A stretch of DNA of 64,000 bases, from NCBI GenBank assembly GCA_963978895.1, contig OZ022242.1:3097166-3161165 (forward strand), in the 5' to 3' direction. Position numbers and translations under genes: made by a program. The stretch comes from Erpobdella octoculata (taxonomy: Eukaryota > Annelida > Clitellata > Hirudinida > Erpobdellidae). Within the stretch, counting starts at the first letter, position 1. Each line of letters opens with the position of its first letter. Below the pieces are notes generated by a model that had not been told where the DNA came from, ran no database searches, and worked only from the letters and a program-made list of their open reading frames with translations. Shown piece after piece: positions 50,190-61,131 of the stretch.

Positions 50190-50490
50190 GTTTATCATCG
50201 GCCGGGCCAAACCGTTATTTTAGAGTCTTCACACGGGCCAGGCCAAACCTTAAATCAAAGTGGGACGGGCCGAGGCTTTTCACTAAGTATATAGATATTT
50301 TAGTGATTTTAGGGTCTTCAGTTTGGCCGGGCCAAACCTGAGGTCAAGGTGGGACGGGCCGAAGTTTTTCATCAAGTATATAGAACTTCTAGGCCTGTAA
50401 AAATTAGCCGGGCCTAATTCAGACGGGCTGTGCCGGGCCAGGAGTTTGGGTTTTTAAAACGGGCTGGGCTAAGTTGTCGACGGGCCGAGC
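50190..50490. repeat. GGGCCGGGCCAAACC-type tandem units in Helitron
   Basis: Three diverged units of about 110 bases, each with GGGACGGGCCGA followed by AAGTATATAGA. Confidence 0.75.
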
Positions 50491-50918
50491 CGAGACTTAA
50501 AAAAATGATCTCTACTATGGATGCACGGTTCAAACTCTCTAATTTCATGCGAGCGAAGCCGCTACGGGCACTGCTAGTACAAAATATAAAAAGAAACACC
50601 AAGAAAGAAAGAAAAGGGAAAAACTTGAATATAAACAAACACTTTGGCCTAAGCCTGTTACTAGCTGTTTATATTATTATTAAAACATATTTTATTTTAA
50701 AATTTAGAAAAAGTATTTCCAATCACACTGTTCATTTAATTCAAACATTCAAGGGCTAAGCTGTCTTTTTGATTTCTAGCATTTCTCATGAAAATATCTT
50801 GGATCTCCATTTCATTGAAACCATTTCTTCTCAACTCCAAAGCAAGATTGTTTTTAAATGAAAAATGATTTTTTGTAATTAATTTTGTTGGTTTGCTGGC
50901 TTTGTTTTTATATGAGGA

Positions 50919-51770
50919 CTACAAAAAACTGTTTTTGGACTTTAAATAAAAAGACGGACCAGGTCGATTTGGATGTTTCTGGCTGTCACTGTAAATATTT
51001 GTTTGTTCTTTTCTATGGTGTTCGGTTGCGTTGTTCTTTAGTTGCTCAATGGACATAATTAAACTATTTGTATACGTTTGTAGCTGTGTGTGCATTGAAA
51101 TGAAACACTCCATCCAATCGGTTGAAGTTATTTTAGGTGCGGAAAGAAAATTTTCTTCAAAATACGATTGTCCATCTTCAACAATCTGTGAAAGACCGCA
51201 TTTTTTTCCTTTATAATAAACGCTGAAATCATACCAAGTGTAATTGTTTATAACTTGCCTTCTTGACGCTGAAATGATGTCGTTTTTTGTAAATTTATAA
51301 AAATAATATAAATTAACCATTGGCCATTTTTTATTACCGTGATGACCATTCTAGCCACAAATTTCAACTCTGGTGCTTGGTTCGTGTTTGTTTAAAAAAT
51401 CCGGGCGAAGCATGACATTATCTTGATCAACATACTCTGTTAAGCCATAGTGCACAAAATTCACGAGTAATTCCCTTTTATTCGCACGCCTCAAAACAAC
51501 TCCACTGAGCCACTTTTGATTCACTGAGCATTTTGCAATCACAACGCTATTTTTAGGAAGTTTTTCAAATTTTCTATTTTTCAGTCTGAAAGAAGCGTAT
51601 TCGCTTAGAACATTATGAAAGTCGTCAAAATGCTCAAGATCTTCTAAACTACCAAACACAACATGAAAGTGACTTGGATCAATAAAGTAAACAATTTTTG
51701 CAGAAAACATTTTTAAATCTTTATAATATAGCTTGTGATAATTTTGATATTTATAATTTCTGTACAACAT
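50919..51770 (-). pseudogene. Tudor-domain coding frame with one in-frame stop
   Basis: Minus frame 51770-51354, a TAG at 51351-51353, and the same frame open again to 50919. Residues about 25-120 of the first part fit an extended Tudor domain: IVYFIDPSHFHVVFGS, then NSVVIAKCSVNQKWLSGVVL and LLVNFVHYGLTEYV; the usual FVDYGN-like core reads FVHYGLTE. Tudor proteins read methylated arginine, often in germline piRNA granules. The part after the stop (YTWYDFSVYYKGKKCG) keeps coding character. Either a recent nonsense mutation, a retrocopy, or two exons of a larger gene. A Helitron ends 340 bases to the left and an (AT)n tract lies on the right. Confidence 0.6.
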
Positions 51771-51803
51771 ATTTGTTTTGAGGTTTTAATATGAGAAATA
51801 GGT

Positions 51804-52184
<381 letters not shown>

Positions 52185-52263
52185 TAAAAAAATAATAATG
52201 TATTACAAAGAGTTTGAATTACAGACACGCACACCTAGCCTACATACATTATTTCTTATCTCG

Positions 52264-52377
52264 GTATGTATGTATGTATGTATGTATGTATGTATGTATG
52301 TATGTATGTATGTATGTATGTATGTATGCATGCATCTATGTATGTATGTATGTATGTATGTATGTATGTATGTATGT
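52264..52377. repeat. (GTAT)n microsatellite
   Basis: TGTA tetramers with one GCATGCATC interruption. Confidence 0.97.
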
Positions 52378-52379
52378 TA

Positions 52380-53120
52380 GCAATTTTGCATAACGCGGCG
52401 GCCACGGTCGTCAGCAGTCAGCCGTTGCTAAAATTAATGCGAGCTGGCGTGTAATAAAAGTTATTACGTAATAGTCCACTGTCAGTCCCGTGTGTGTGTG
52501 TGTGTGTGTGCGTGCGTGCAGGTGCGTGTGGCTTGTTTAACGCCTGTATCTGTCAATAAGACAATTTAGCCGGTATGTATGTTTGAGTGTTTGGTGACGT
52601 GTATATGTTGGCTTTGAGGAAGGGAGGCCACCGAAAGCACAAGGATTTTGTGGGCACATGGCTCGACTCACTCCAGCCCGCCAACTAATAAGTGCAATAA
52701 GTTGGTCAAATCGACCTCCCATGCAGCTAGCAATTTAACCAGCCTCGGATGATCCTCATAGGCTATGGTATCGTTCCGCCGCTGCCTTGCCCTCCCCAAG
52801 AGCCATATGTCAGTCACAATCATGGATATCTTTATATAGCATAGTTATATCAAGATAACCATGGTCCTAATAATCAAAAGAGGTGGCGCTGCGATCGAAA
52901 AATAATATAAAATGAGACTTAAAAAAATCCGTCATTTTTGACGGGTTATTTCTAATAAATATATAACTGTCATGTCCGTACCGACAATTTTTTTGATTAG
53001 GTTTTGGTTTTTCAATTTATTAAAACTTTCCCATTGTTTGAGACTAAAAACTACAGACTGAATTTTATTTATTTACCAGGCCATGATTTCGGCGATGCTC
53101 GCCATTGTTAGAATTTTCTT
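52380..53120. other. no gene recognised
   Basis: A (GT)n tract at 52490-52520 and an otherwise unique stretch. Minus-strand frames are short and unrecognised. Confidence 0.4.
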
Positions 53121-53126
53121 ATACTA

Positions 53127-53770
<644 letters not shown>

Positions 53771-53934
53771 TGTACAAATATAATAAAACCAAATGAATAA
53801 TTAGGAAGTAAAATATACGGAAACAAAAGAATTAAAAATATTAAAACAGAGTTCCTTTATGTTTTCAATTAAAACGAGACGTAGTTGAACAAAAGTTGTA
53901 AATAAAAATAAAGGTTAGGCATTGGTATTGGTAC

Positions 53935-54548
53935 TAGAGTTGAAAATTTCTGGAGTTTCCGGAAAATTTCTGGAAGCGTTCAGGAAATTTTTTGTCTAGA
54001 AAGCTTTAACCACTGAAAATTTCCCTTTAGTGGAAATTTTCAAAAAAATTATTTAATAAAATTTATTTCAATTTAAAATAGTTTTAAAATGTCAGCGATA
54101 ATGCACTTGAAAAAAGTGTTGGATTTGTGTTTCTGGGTAGCAACTGGGGTTATAAACAATTTGCTTCAACTTATTTCTGACGCCATCACTGAGAGTGAGA
54201 CAGAAACTAGAAAGGAACATGAAATTAATATCTGCTGCCCAAGAGGTACTGAAGTTCATTTGTGCTAAAGTAGAGAAGGTGTTTCGGGAATTAGGTGATT
54301 AATTTAGCAAAGAGGATAAATAGTCTATTCGCAATAAAATTTTACACAATATATGAATGGAAAAATGGAACATAGGAAATCTGTTGTGAAAAAGTGTGCA
54401 TGACTTGCAAAACCAATAAAATATTATAAATAAACAATTTGTATGTTAAGTTGATCTAAAATAATAAAAGATATTATTTTGCAGCTATTTGTGCATACTT
54501 AAACTCAATTTATATCTCAATCCAAATTTTCCAAAATTAGCATCACTA
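53935..54548. mobile_element. hAT-like MITE, 614 bp
   Basis: Left TAGAGTTGAAAATTTCTGGA and right end reversed TAGTGATGCTAATTTTGGAA are imperfect inverted termini. Flanks ATTGGTAC and ATCGGTAC match in 7 of 8 positions, fitting an old hAT duplication. No coding. Confidence 0.65.
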
Positions 54549-54715
54549 ATCGGTACAAGACGGCATTATGATAGTATAATAACAGAGTATGGTAGCCACC
54601 AGCCAAGGAACTGAACTCTTATAAAGCAGAAGTAAAAGCGTAGGATTGGATTTTAACGATTTTGTATCTAAGTTTTACGCGTAATTCAACTTTCCTGACA
54701 TCAAATTATTTGTAA

Positions 54716-55002
54716 CTGGCGGGTACCCGGCATTGCCCGGAGTTTTTCTCTCGCTCCCGGTTGCTTTCCCGTTCCCGCTTGCTCTCCCGTTCCCGGTCGC
54801 TTTTTCTTTCCCGCTCGCTCTTTCAATCTTGGTCGATTTTCAGTTCCCGCTCATTCTCCAGTTCCCGCTTCCGCTCATTTTGTGACCGATCTCAATTTTT
54901 TATGACAAAAACCTTCCTCTATTTACTTTCAAGGTTGTGTGAAAATTTCATGGTTTTTCAATGAATAAAGGACAAACAAACAGACAGTCATTTTTATACA
55001 GA
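54716..55002 (-). mobile_element. short Helitron copy, reversed and diverged
   Basis: Starts CTGGCGGGTACCCGGCATTG (one change from CTAG) and ends TTTTTATACAGA followed by T. The reverse complement gives the same 5' and 3' design as the other copies. 287 bases, more diverged, so an older insertion. Confidence 0.8.
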
Positions 55003-55061
55003 TTTATCAAACAAAATATTTTGATCTTTTTAAAACGACTCCACAGCTCTTCAAACAGCTT

Positions 55062-55860
55062 CCCCAACTAGCTTGCAAAAAAAGTTCGTGCATTGGGATT
55101 GTGCAATAGATCGTTAGAAAGGTATTAAAAAATATAATGGTGGAGAAATAAATTTATTATTTAAAAAAAAAAGTTATAGGTAAAAAACCGTCACAGTCCC
55201 TATGTTAATGTATGGAGAGGATTTTTCACTCGCGTTTGGGACCCTGTAAATTATAATTTTCGACAGCATTGCATTTGTAACTTAATGCATTAGAAAGACA
55301 AATATATTAGCTAAACATAGAAACTAATTTTTTTGAAAATACTCCAAGCATTAAAAAAGTTATGAAGCAAAAGTGTAGATCAGGGTATAATTCCCGTATA
55401 ATAGGACATAAGGTTTTCTCCATACATTTAGATGCGGAGAACATACCCTTCTCTACATTTTCCTTCATAACTTTTTACAAACTTTTATTTAGGTTACAAT
55501 CTCTGTTTGTGTGTCTTTCTCTGTACGCAAATCTTGCAAGTAAAATTTAACCAGCTTTTTGACTAGCTAGGAAGCTGAAACTTTCGAATCAGCATAGCTT
55601 TATATTGGATGACAATGCATGATTCATTTAAATAAATTAATTTGAACATCTTTCGTATTTCTAAATCGAGTGTATTTGAAATATAAGTTTGTGATGAAAA
55701 ACTCGTTTTTTTTCCTTTAATTGTTTAATTCTTGGTCTATTTCAAAATATTTTTCTATGTTCAGCTAAAATAGTTCTTTCTAATGCATTAAATTACAAAC
55801 CCAATGCAGTCGAAAATTATAACCCCAATGCACGAATTTGTTTTTTCCAGCTAGTTGGGG
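55062..55860. mobile_element. inverted-repeat element, 799 bp
   Basis: Left CCCCAACTAGCTTGCAAAAA and right reversed CCCCAACTAGCTGGAAAAAA continue into near-matching ATTGGG-containing segments for about 40 bases; further inner inverted matches (CATTAGAAAGA region at 55290 and 55785) exist. The interior has stops in all frames. Class not determined; no clear target duplication. Confidence 0.65.
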
Positions 55861-56079
55861 TACCCAGCAGCGCTGCTAACTTCTGCCTCATCAGAAAATA
55901 ATTGGGACCTAAATATTAGTAAATATATATAGTGTTTCGAATTCCATAATTTTCAAAATATTAGCTGTATATTCTTTACGTAAAACAAAACTTTTCTTTG
56001 AAAATTTCCGATTACAGTCATTTTAACAAAATTTAATTTTACTGCTGGTCAACAAAATAAATGAAATTGTTCATTTACA

Positions 56080-56236
56080 TCATGAAGGCTTTCCTTTTAA
56101 GGAAACATTTTCTTCCTGGAAACTTTCATTTTCAACTCCAGAACTTGAAAAAGAATCGTTAGTTCTATTCTTTGTGGAATCTATCACGAACATTTCATTC
56201 ACATCTTGAACCTTCGGTGAAACTTTGTTTTCATGT
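56080..56236 (-). CDS. Ig gene 2, cytoplasmic tail exon
   Basis: Acceptor TTTCTATTCAG; 52 codons including TGA. Tail HENKVSPKVQDVNEMFVIDS, then NRTNDSFSSSGVENESFQEE: acidic and Ser-rich. Joins the membrane exon as AG|A (Arg). Confidence 0.75.
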
Positions 56237-57948
56237 CTGAATAGAAACATGGTTATTGACAGATCAACACACCAATCAGTTACATGAGATATACATTTGT
56301 AAAATAATAATAATAATAATAATAATGCCAATTTATAGAGCACCGGATCCTGAGCTTCAGAGGCGCGCAGGATCAAATCCAAATGCCTTGGAAAATAAAT
56401 GAGTTTCCTACAATCTTCTACACTTTAAAAATTCTTTTCATACTTCATAACAGTAGAGTTTACGTACCTGATTTTGTATCGAAGGGATTCGAATATCTTT
56501 ATGCTTTTATTGTAACTAGAATAAAAATTATTGAAAACTGTGATTATATGAATTTAAATGGATATTTACAATAAAATTTATTAATACTGTAATAATTTTA
56601 AAATAAAAAATCAATACCTGTTAAACCACCAACAAAATATCACTGTTATAATCAAAATCACTGTCATTCCCAAAGATATAGACAAAACACAAAGAGCTAC
56701 CACAAGGTGTTCATATTTATTAGAACTTTTCAACACTGATAAAAAATATTTCAAGTTATTAAAAACCAAATTATTTATTTAACACCTGGAAATTGAAATT
56801 GTCAGTCAAATAAATATAAAAAAAAGTTACCTTCATTGAAAACTTCTACCTTACGAGCAGTGCAATGACATTTTTTAAATGCATTTAATTTACAAATTGC
56901 AAAACAGGTATAAATTCCAGCTGATTTTATACTATGGGCAGACAGAATAGCACTATTATTGCTTGCAATGAATGAATCTTGCTGCCAAACATAAGAACAT
57001 TGGAAATCTTTATATTCGTTGACAGAACAGTTAACATCATGTAGGTTATTTATATTCATTTGTTCTTTTATGTTCTTAAAATCTAAATGTTAAAACAACA
57101 AGTTTATTAAATAATCTAAAATAACTGGACTAATAGTCATAAAAACTATTGTAATAGTGCAACTGAAGCTTTTTTACAAAATAAATTAAAAAATAAATAA
57201 TATTAAATAAATCAACCAACAAAAAACTTTAAGCCGTGGCAGACTGCATGGTTTGATGTGAAGCATATTTTTAACATGACACTTGAAAGACAAATCATTC
57301 ATATCAGATGATACTTCTAACTCATCTTTCATTTCAATTGTTGTAGTATTGTAAAACTGTTCATCAATAACTTCTTCATAAACAATTTTTTCATTTTTGT
57401 CCTCTGCAGTCCAACTGAACTGTAATTTAGGGTCAGGTTTGCCAGCAAAGGAGAATTTGCAAGTTTTCTTCAATATTTCTGCTTTTATTTTGTCACACGT
57501 GTTTTCGCCAATCATAGGACGATCTTGTTTCATATTTGACAAACATTCCAAATCTTTAAATTGTAAATATATATAAATATAATTGTTCCATAAAACTAAA
57601 CTTGAGAAATTATGAACAATCAACAACGTTTACCTCCAACAACAAGTTCTACAACTGCAGTAACAACAGGATCTTCTCCCAGATCGGCAGATGTTATACA
57701 CAAGTACTTACCAGCTCTATCTTTAGATGCACGAATCAATGTAAGATTGCAGAATATTTCATTGGAATTACAAGAAGCTCTGTATCTCTCATGGATGTCA
57801 TTTTGAAAATGATCATAAACAATTGATTCCTCGTTACTTCCAACTGGAATAAAACTCCATCTGACATACGGAATGTTATTGATATCATGTTTGCATAAAA
57901 GTTCCACTGATGAACCAGTGTTGACTATAAGAAACTTTGCTTCAAGGT
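56080..57948 (-). CDS. immunoglobulin-superfamily receptor, copy 2 (partial 5')
   Basis: Exons 57948-57634, 57553-57221, 57082-56831, 56735-56618 and 56236-56080 give a continuous frame of 391 codons including the stop. Three Ig domains, a membrane helix, and a tail different from copy 1. Exons 1 and 2 are nearly the same as in copy 1 at protein level, exon 3 and the helix are similar, and the tail is unrelated. Introns 1 are also alike (78 and 80 bases), so this is a genomic duplication, not a retrocopy. No signal-peptide exon was found up to the PLE at 58.67 kb. Confidence 0.85.
56618..56735 (-). CDS. Ig gene 2, transmembrane exon
   Basis: 118 bases: EHLVVALCVLSISLGMTVIL, then IITVIFCWWFN. 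Same phase and length as in copy 1. Donor AACAG|GTATTG. Confidence 0.85.
56831..57082 (-). CDS. Ig gene 2, third Ig exon
   Basis: 252 bases, one codon shorter than copy 1. NLHDVNCSVNEYKDFQCSYV and SIKSAGIYTCFAICKLNAFK. Confidence 0.85.
57221..57553 (-). CDS. Ig gene 2, second Ig exon
   Basis: 333 bases. KTCKFSFAGKPDPKLQFSW and LSFKCHVKNMLHIKPC. Donor placed at T|GTTGGT to keep phase 1, parallel to copy 1. Confidence 0.8.
57634..57948 (-). CDS. Ig gene 2, first Ig exon (V-like)
   Basis: 315 bases. SSVELLCKHDINNIPYVRWS and IRASKDRAGKYLCITSADLG; nearly identical to copy 1. Acceptor TTGACAG, donor GGAG|GTAAAC. Confidence 0.88.
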
Positions 57949-57959
57949 CTGTCAATAAC

Positions 57960-58668
57960 CAGGTAAATTATTTAGAAAATGTATTAGAAACTCAAAAAGC
58001 ACTTGATATCAGATTAAGAAAAATTAAAATTTGTAAAACTTAGTCAGAATTATTAGTTAGAGAAATCATTGAAGACAATGACAAAAACAAAAAATCCTAT
58101 TATTTGCAGAAGTTGATGCTGAAAAGTTATCTTTTTAGTAAAAACTAACTAAAGCTATTAACAAACTCTGTTCCATGATCTGTCAACAAAAATTGGTAAA
58201 GTTTCCCATGGACGGCCCGTGTGGCGGATTAATACAAAATTCTCGGCTATAATTAACTATAAACACGATTAAAAGTAAACACTAGTTTAAAAATTATGAT
58301 AATTAGTATAAGTAATTTATTTAAAATGGGAAAATGTCATATAAAAAAATAAATAATGTAATTATAATTTATGTACGTTTGAGTTTTAAGGAAAAATTTA
58401 AACGTTCTTTTTGTATACTAATTAGAAACTGTTATAAAGTACCTATGTAACTTTTAGTGCAAAATTTCTCTGAGAGACAATCAAACGAACAGCCAAACAG
58501 GCAAGAAAGTGACCTAATAAAACGCGGTAAAATTTCTCGGACACAAAAGCAAGAAAGTGAATTAATAAAAACGTTGTAAAAATAATTTGACGTCAACCAG
58601 TAGAAACGAGTCAGAATATACTATACATGCCGTATTTTAGGCGGTCATCCTGGCATGCCTGGAAAGTT
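57960..58668. other. no gene; trace of an Ig exon edge
   Basis: TCTGTTCCATGATCTGTCAA at about 58166-58185 resembles the exon 1 acceptor edge of the Ig genes (compare 25922-25940), suggesting a small duplicated remnant. The rest is unique AT-rich DNA, including the presumed 3' end of the minus-strand PLE. Confidence 0.45.
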
Positions 58669-60280
58669 TTAGAACAATATCCAAGGATATTCAGTTGTAG
58701 AGAGGGTGACGGGTCTGTCACCACGAGAGATACAACAACTGACTTTTGTAAGTGGTAGATACGAGGTATGAGAGTCTACGGATCTATCACGGGTATTGTT
58801 TTGTACATCACTTGTACGCTGATGACACGTTACAGAAGCAGGTAAACTTGTCGTCGAGTTGCCAGCCATGTTATCTGAAGAGATCGTTTGTTTGTTAGAG
58901 TTGAACATGGTGTTATTTGTCACAACATGATCAGTCGAACCGCGTCTATATTGTAACAATAAAGTTCGATTGAAACGATCATCTTGAACATTGATCGTGG
59001 GGCGGTGTCTCAAGATCAACAAAGCCTCTTTGATCTTTAATCGATCAGGGTCTGTATCAGAGGCAATAACTTCAGTGTTATCACCAAGCAGTTTTTTATT
59101 AGGTTTTTGATGGTGAACTGTAGTAAGATGAGCAAAGAGGCTTCCGCCCTGTGTGTGCATTGCTAATCGTCGAGAAAGAGTTGTGCGAGTATGTCCTATA
59201 TATGTCGCTGGATGGTCGTGTTTGTAAGGACACGTAAACATATACACAACATTGGTTTTTTGAAGTTTGCCACTGTTATTTGGATTATTTTTTAACACGA
59301 GGTTATGAGTTCTACTGTTGTAATAGACATGTAGTTTCAAGTCATGTGAAGATGGGTCTGCAACACGCACGTTGTTGTAGATTATTTTCTTTATTGCCTG
59401 TTCATCTTTTTTATAATCTTGATGCATTTGAGCTTTGTAAAAGAGTGGTACTGATGTCTTAGCCGAGTCGTCATTTTGTCGAGAATTGAGAATTTTTGTA
59501 TCCATAAATTTCCGAATTGCATTATCGACCATTCTATTTGAATAATCGTTATTGATTAGAAGAGTTTTTATTCTTGTTAATTCTTTATCGAAGTCTACCT
59601 GAGTTGAAGAGTAGTTAAGAGCTCTGTTCAGGTAGCCAAATATTACGCTCGTCTTATATTGATCGGGACAGTAACTGTCGCCACTAAGACAGTTAGCGCC
59701 AAAATTTGGTTTAGAATAAACTAAAGACGTGAGACTATCTTCTGTTTGAGTTATTAAGAGGTCGAGATACGGAAGCTGCTTGTCAAAGCTGCTAATCTCG
59801 ATTGTGAAGTTTAAAACTGAAGTTATCTGAAGTTGAGTTTTTATGTTCTCAGCTTCTGACATATCGTGACATAGAACGAAAATATCGTCTACGTATCTTG
59901 CATATAATTTTGGTGGCTTTATTGAAGTGAAAACTTTGTTTTCGACGTAACTCATATAGAACTCTGCAAACGTTGGTCCGAGAGGTGAACCCATAGCGAC
60001 TCCATCTGTTTGGATGTAAAGGTCACCATTCGGATGAAGAAATGGAGTGTTGAGAGTACATAATAGAAGAATTTTTTTAACAACATTTTGTTTGACAAGA
60101 GGAGGCTTGAGCGATTTATTTTTTAAAACACAATCGAGGATGATATCAATAGTGTCGTTGACCGGGACGTTTGTAAATAGACTTTCTGCGTCTAATTTTA
60201 CCATAAGCCCATTGGTGTTATCGACGGTTCTCATGCGTCCGACAATATCAGTAGTAGATTGAAGAGAATATCGACTGGGC
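58669..60280 (-). mobile_element. Penelope-like element, 5'-truncated (older copy)
   Basis: The minus frame (537 codons) covers RT and endonuclease. RT: DAESLFTNVPV, GVAMGSPLGPTFAEFYMS and YARYVDDIFVLCHD. Endonuclease: VVYMFTCPYKHDHPATYIGH then TRTTLSRRL, with the GIY-YIG-like YIG and catalytic Arg region. The frame is open but its amino-terminal third is cut off at 60280, exactly where the plus-strand PLE repeat begins. A different subfamily from its neighbour. Confidence 0.9.
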
Positions 60281-61131
60281 ATCTATTATAACAATGGAAA
60301 AACTCATAATCTTTTAATTAAAAATAGTATAAATAATGTTTCTAGCCCTGTAGCACAAACCAACCTAGTGTACCAATTTTCGTGTCCGTTTCCACATGGT
60401 CAGGTGGAAAATTACATTGGTCATACTAGAACTACTCTGTCTCGTAGATTGACTATGCATTGTCAAAGTGGTGCCATATACCAACATATGTCAAGACAAC
60501 ATTCAATCAAACCATCACATAAATTTCTAATTGATTACACCAGTATACTAATGAAAGAAAATCAACCCATTAAGTTAAAATTAAAAGAAGCTTTAGCTAT
60601 TAATAAATGTAAGCCTTTAATTAATAAACAATGGTATTCTTTTGATTTAACTCTTAAACTTTTTGGTTCTCTAAATAGTAATAAAACTAATAATAATAAT
60701 AATAAATGTTTTAACTCATTTACAACTTCTGTTAAAAATATGCATGTTAATAGTGCCAATGTTTCTTCAGGTATTTCTTCGTTGAATGAATGTTTGTACC
60801 AGACGTTTGTGTTTCAAAGGTTATAGATAATGTATGTGATTCTTCTTCCAGTCACGTCCTTGAAGTTGACTGTAATTCCGTTGTTAAAGGCTTTACTAAC
60901 TGATCTTAATTATTTAGTTATTACTGTTATTATTATAATTATTTTAATTTAAATATTTTTTATGTTGTTACATTTGTATATAATGAATTTAAATTTTATT
61001 TAAATTGTATTTTAATTCCTTTCAATTAGTTGTATCTTTTACCATTTAGTCACTGCATTTTATTTTAAAAAGTTAAACGGCTCTGATGATGGCAAAAAAT
61101 TGCCGAAATAGATCTATTAGCCTATAAGATT
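60280..61131 (+). repeat. PLE long terminal repeat, left copy
   Basis: Matches 63149-64000 at an offset of 2869 with no difference noticed. Includes the endonuclease end of the ORF (GHTRTTLSRRLTMHCQ to the stop near 60826), about 250 bases of 3' region, and a hammerhead at 61079-61122. It is a head-to-tail partial copy, as PLEs typically have. Confidence 0.93.
61079..61122 (+). ncRNA. hammerhead ribozyme (left PLE repeat)
   Basis: Stem I GGCT (61079-61082) with AGCC (61119-61122); core CTGATGA; bulged T; stem II GGCAA (61091-61095) with TTGCC (61100-61104); GAA; palindromic stem III ATAGATCTAT (61108-61117); T at the cleavage position 61118. Confidence 0.88.

Larger units (their letters stand above)
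48990..50577 (+). mobile_element. Helitron of a second family, 1588 bp, with internal satellite
   Basis: The 5' end AT|CTATATATATAAAAGAACAT (TC at 48990) is followed by (CTGA)n at 49015-49056. The 3' end has GCGAGCGAAGCCGC, then CTAG at 50574-50577 before T. The interior holds about five to six tandem units of ~157 bases and then a GGGCCGGGCCAAACC-type array. Non-autonomous: no Rep/helicase coding. Confidence 0.85.
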
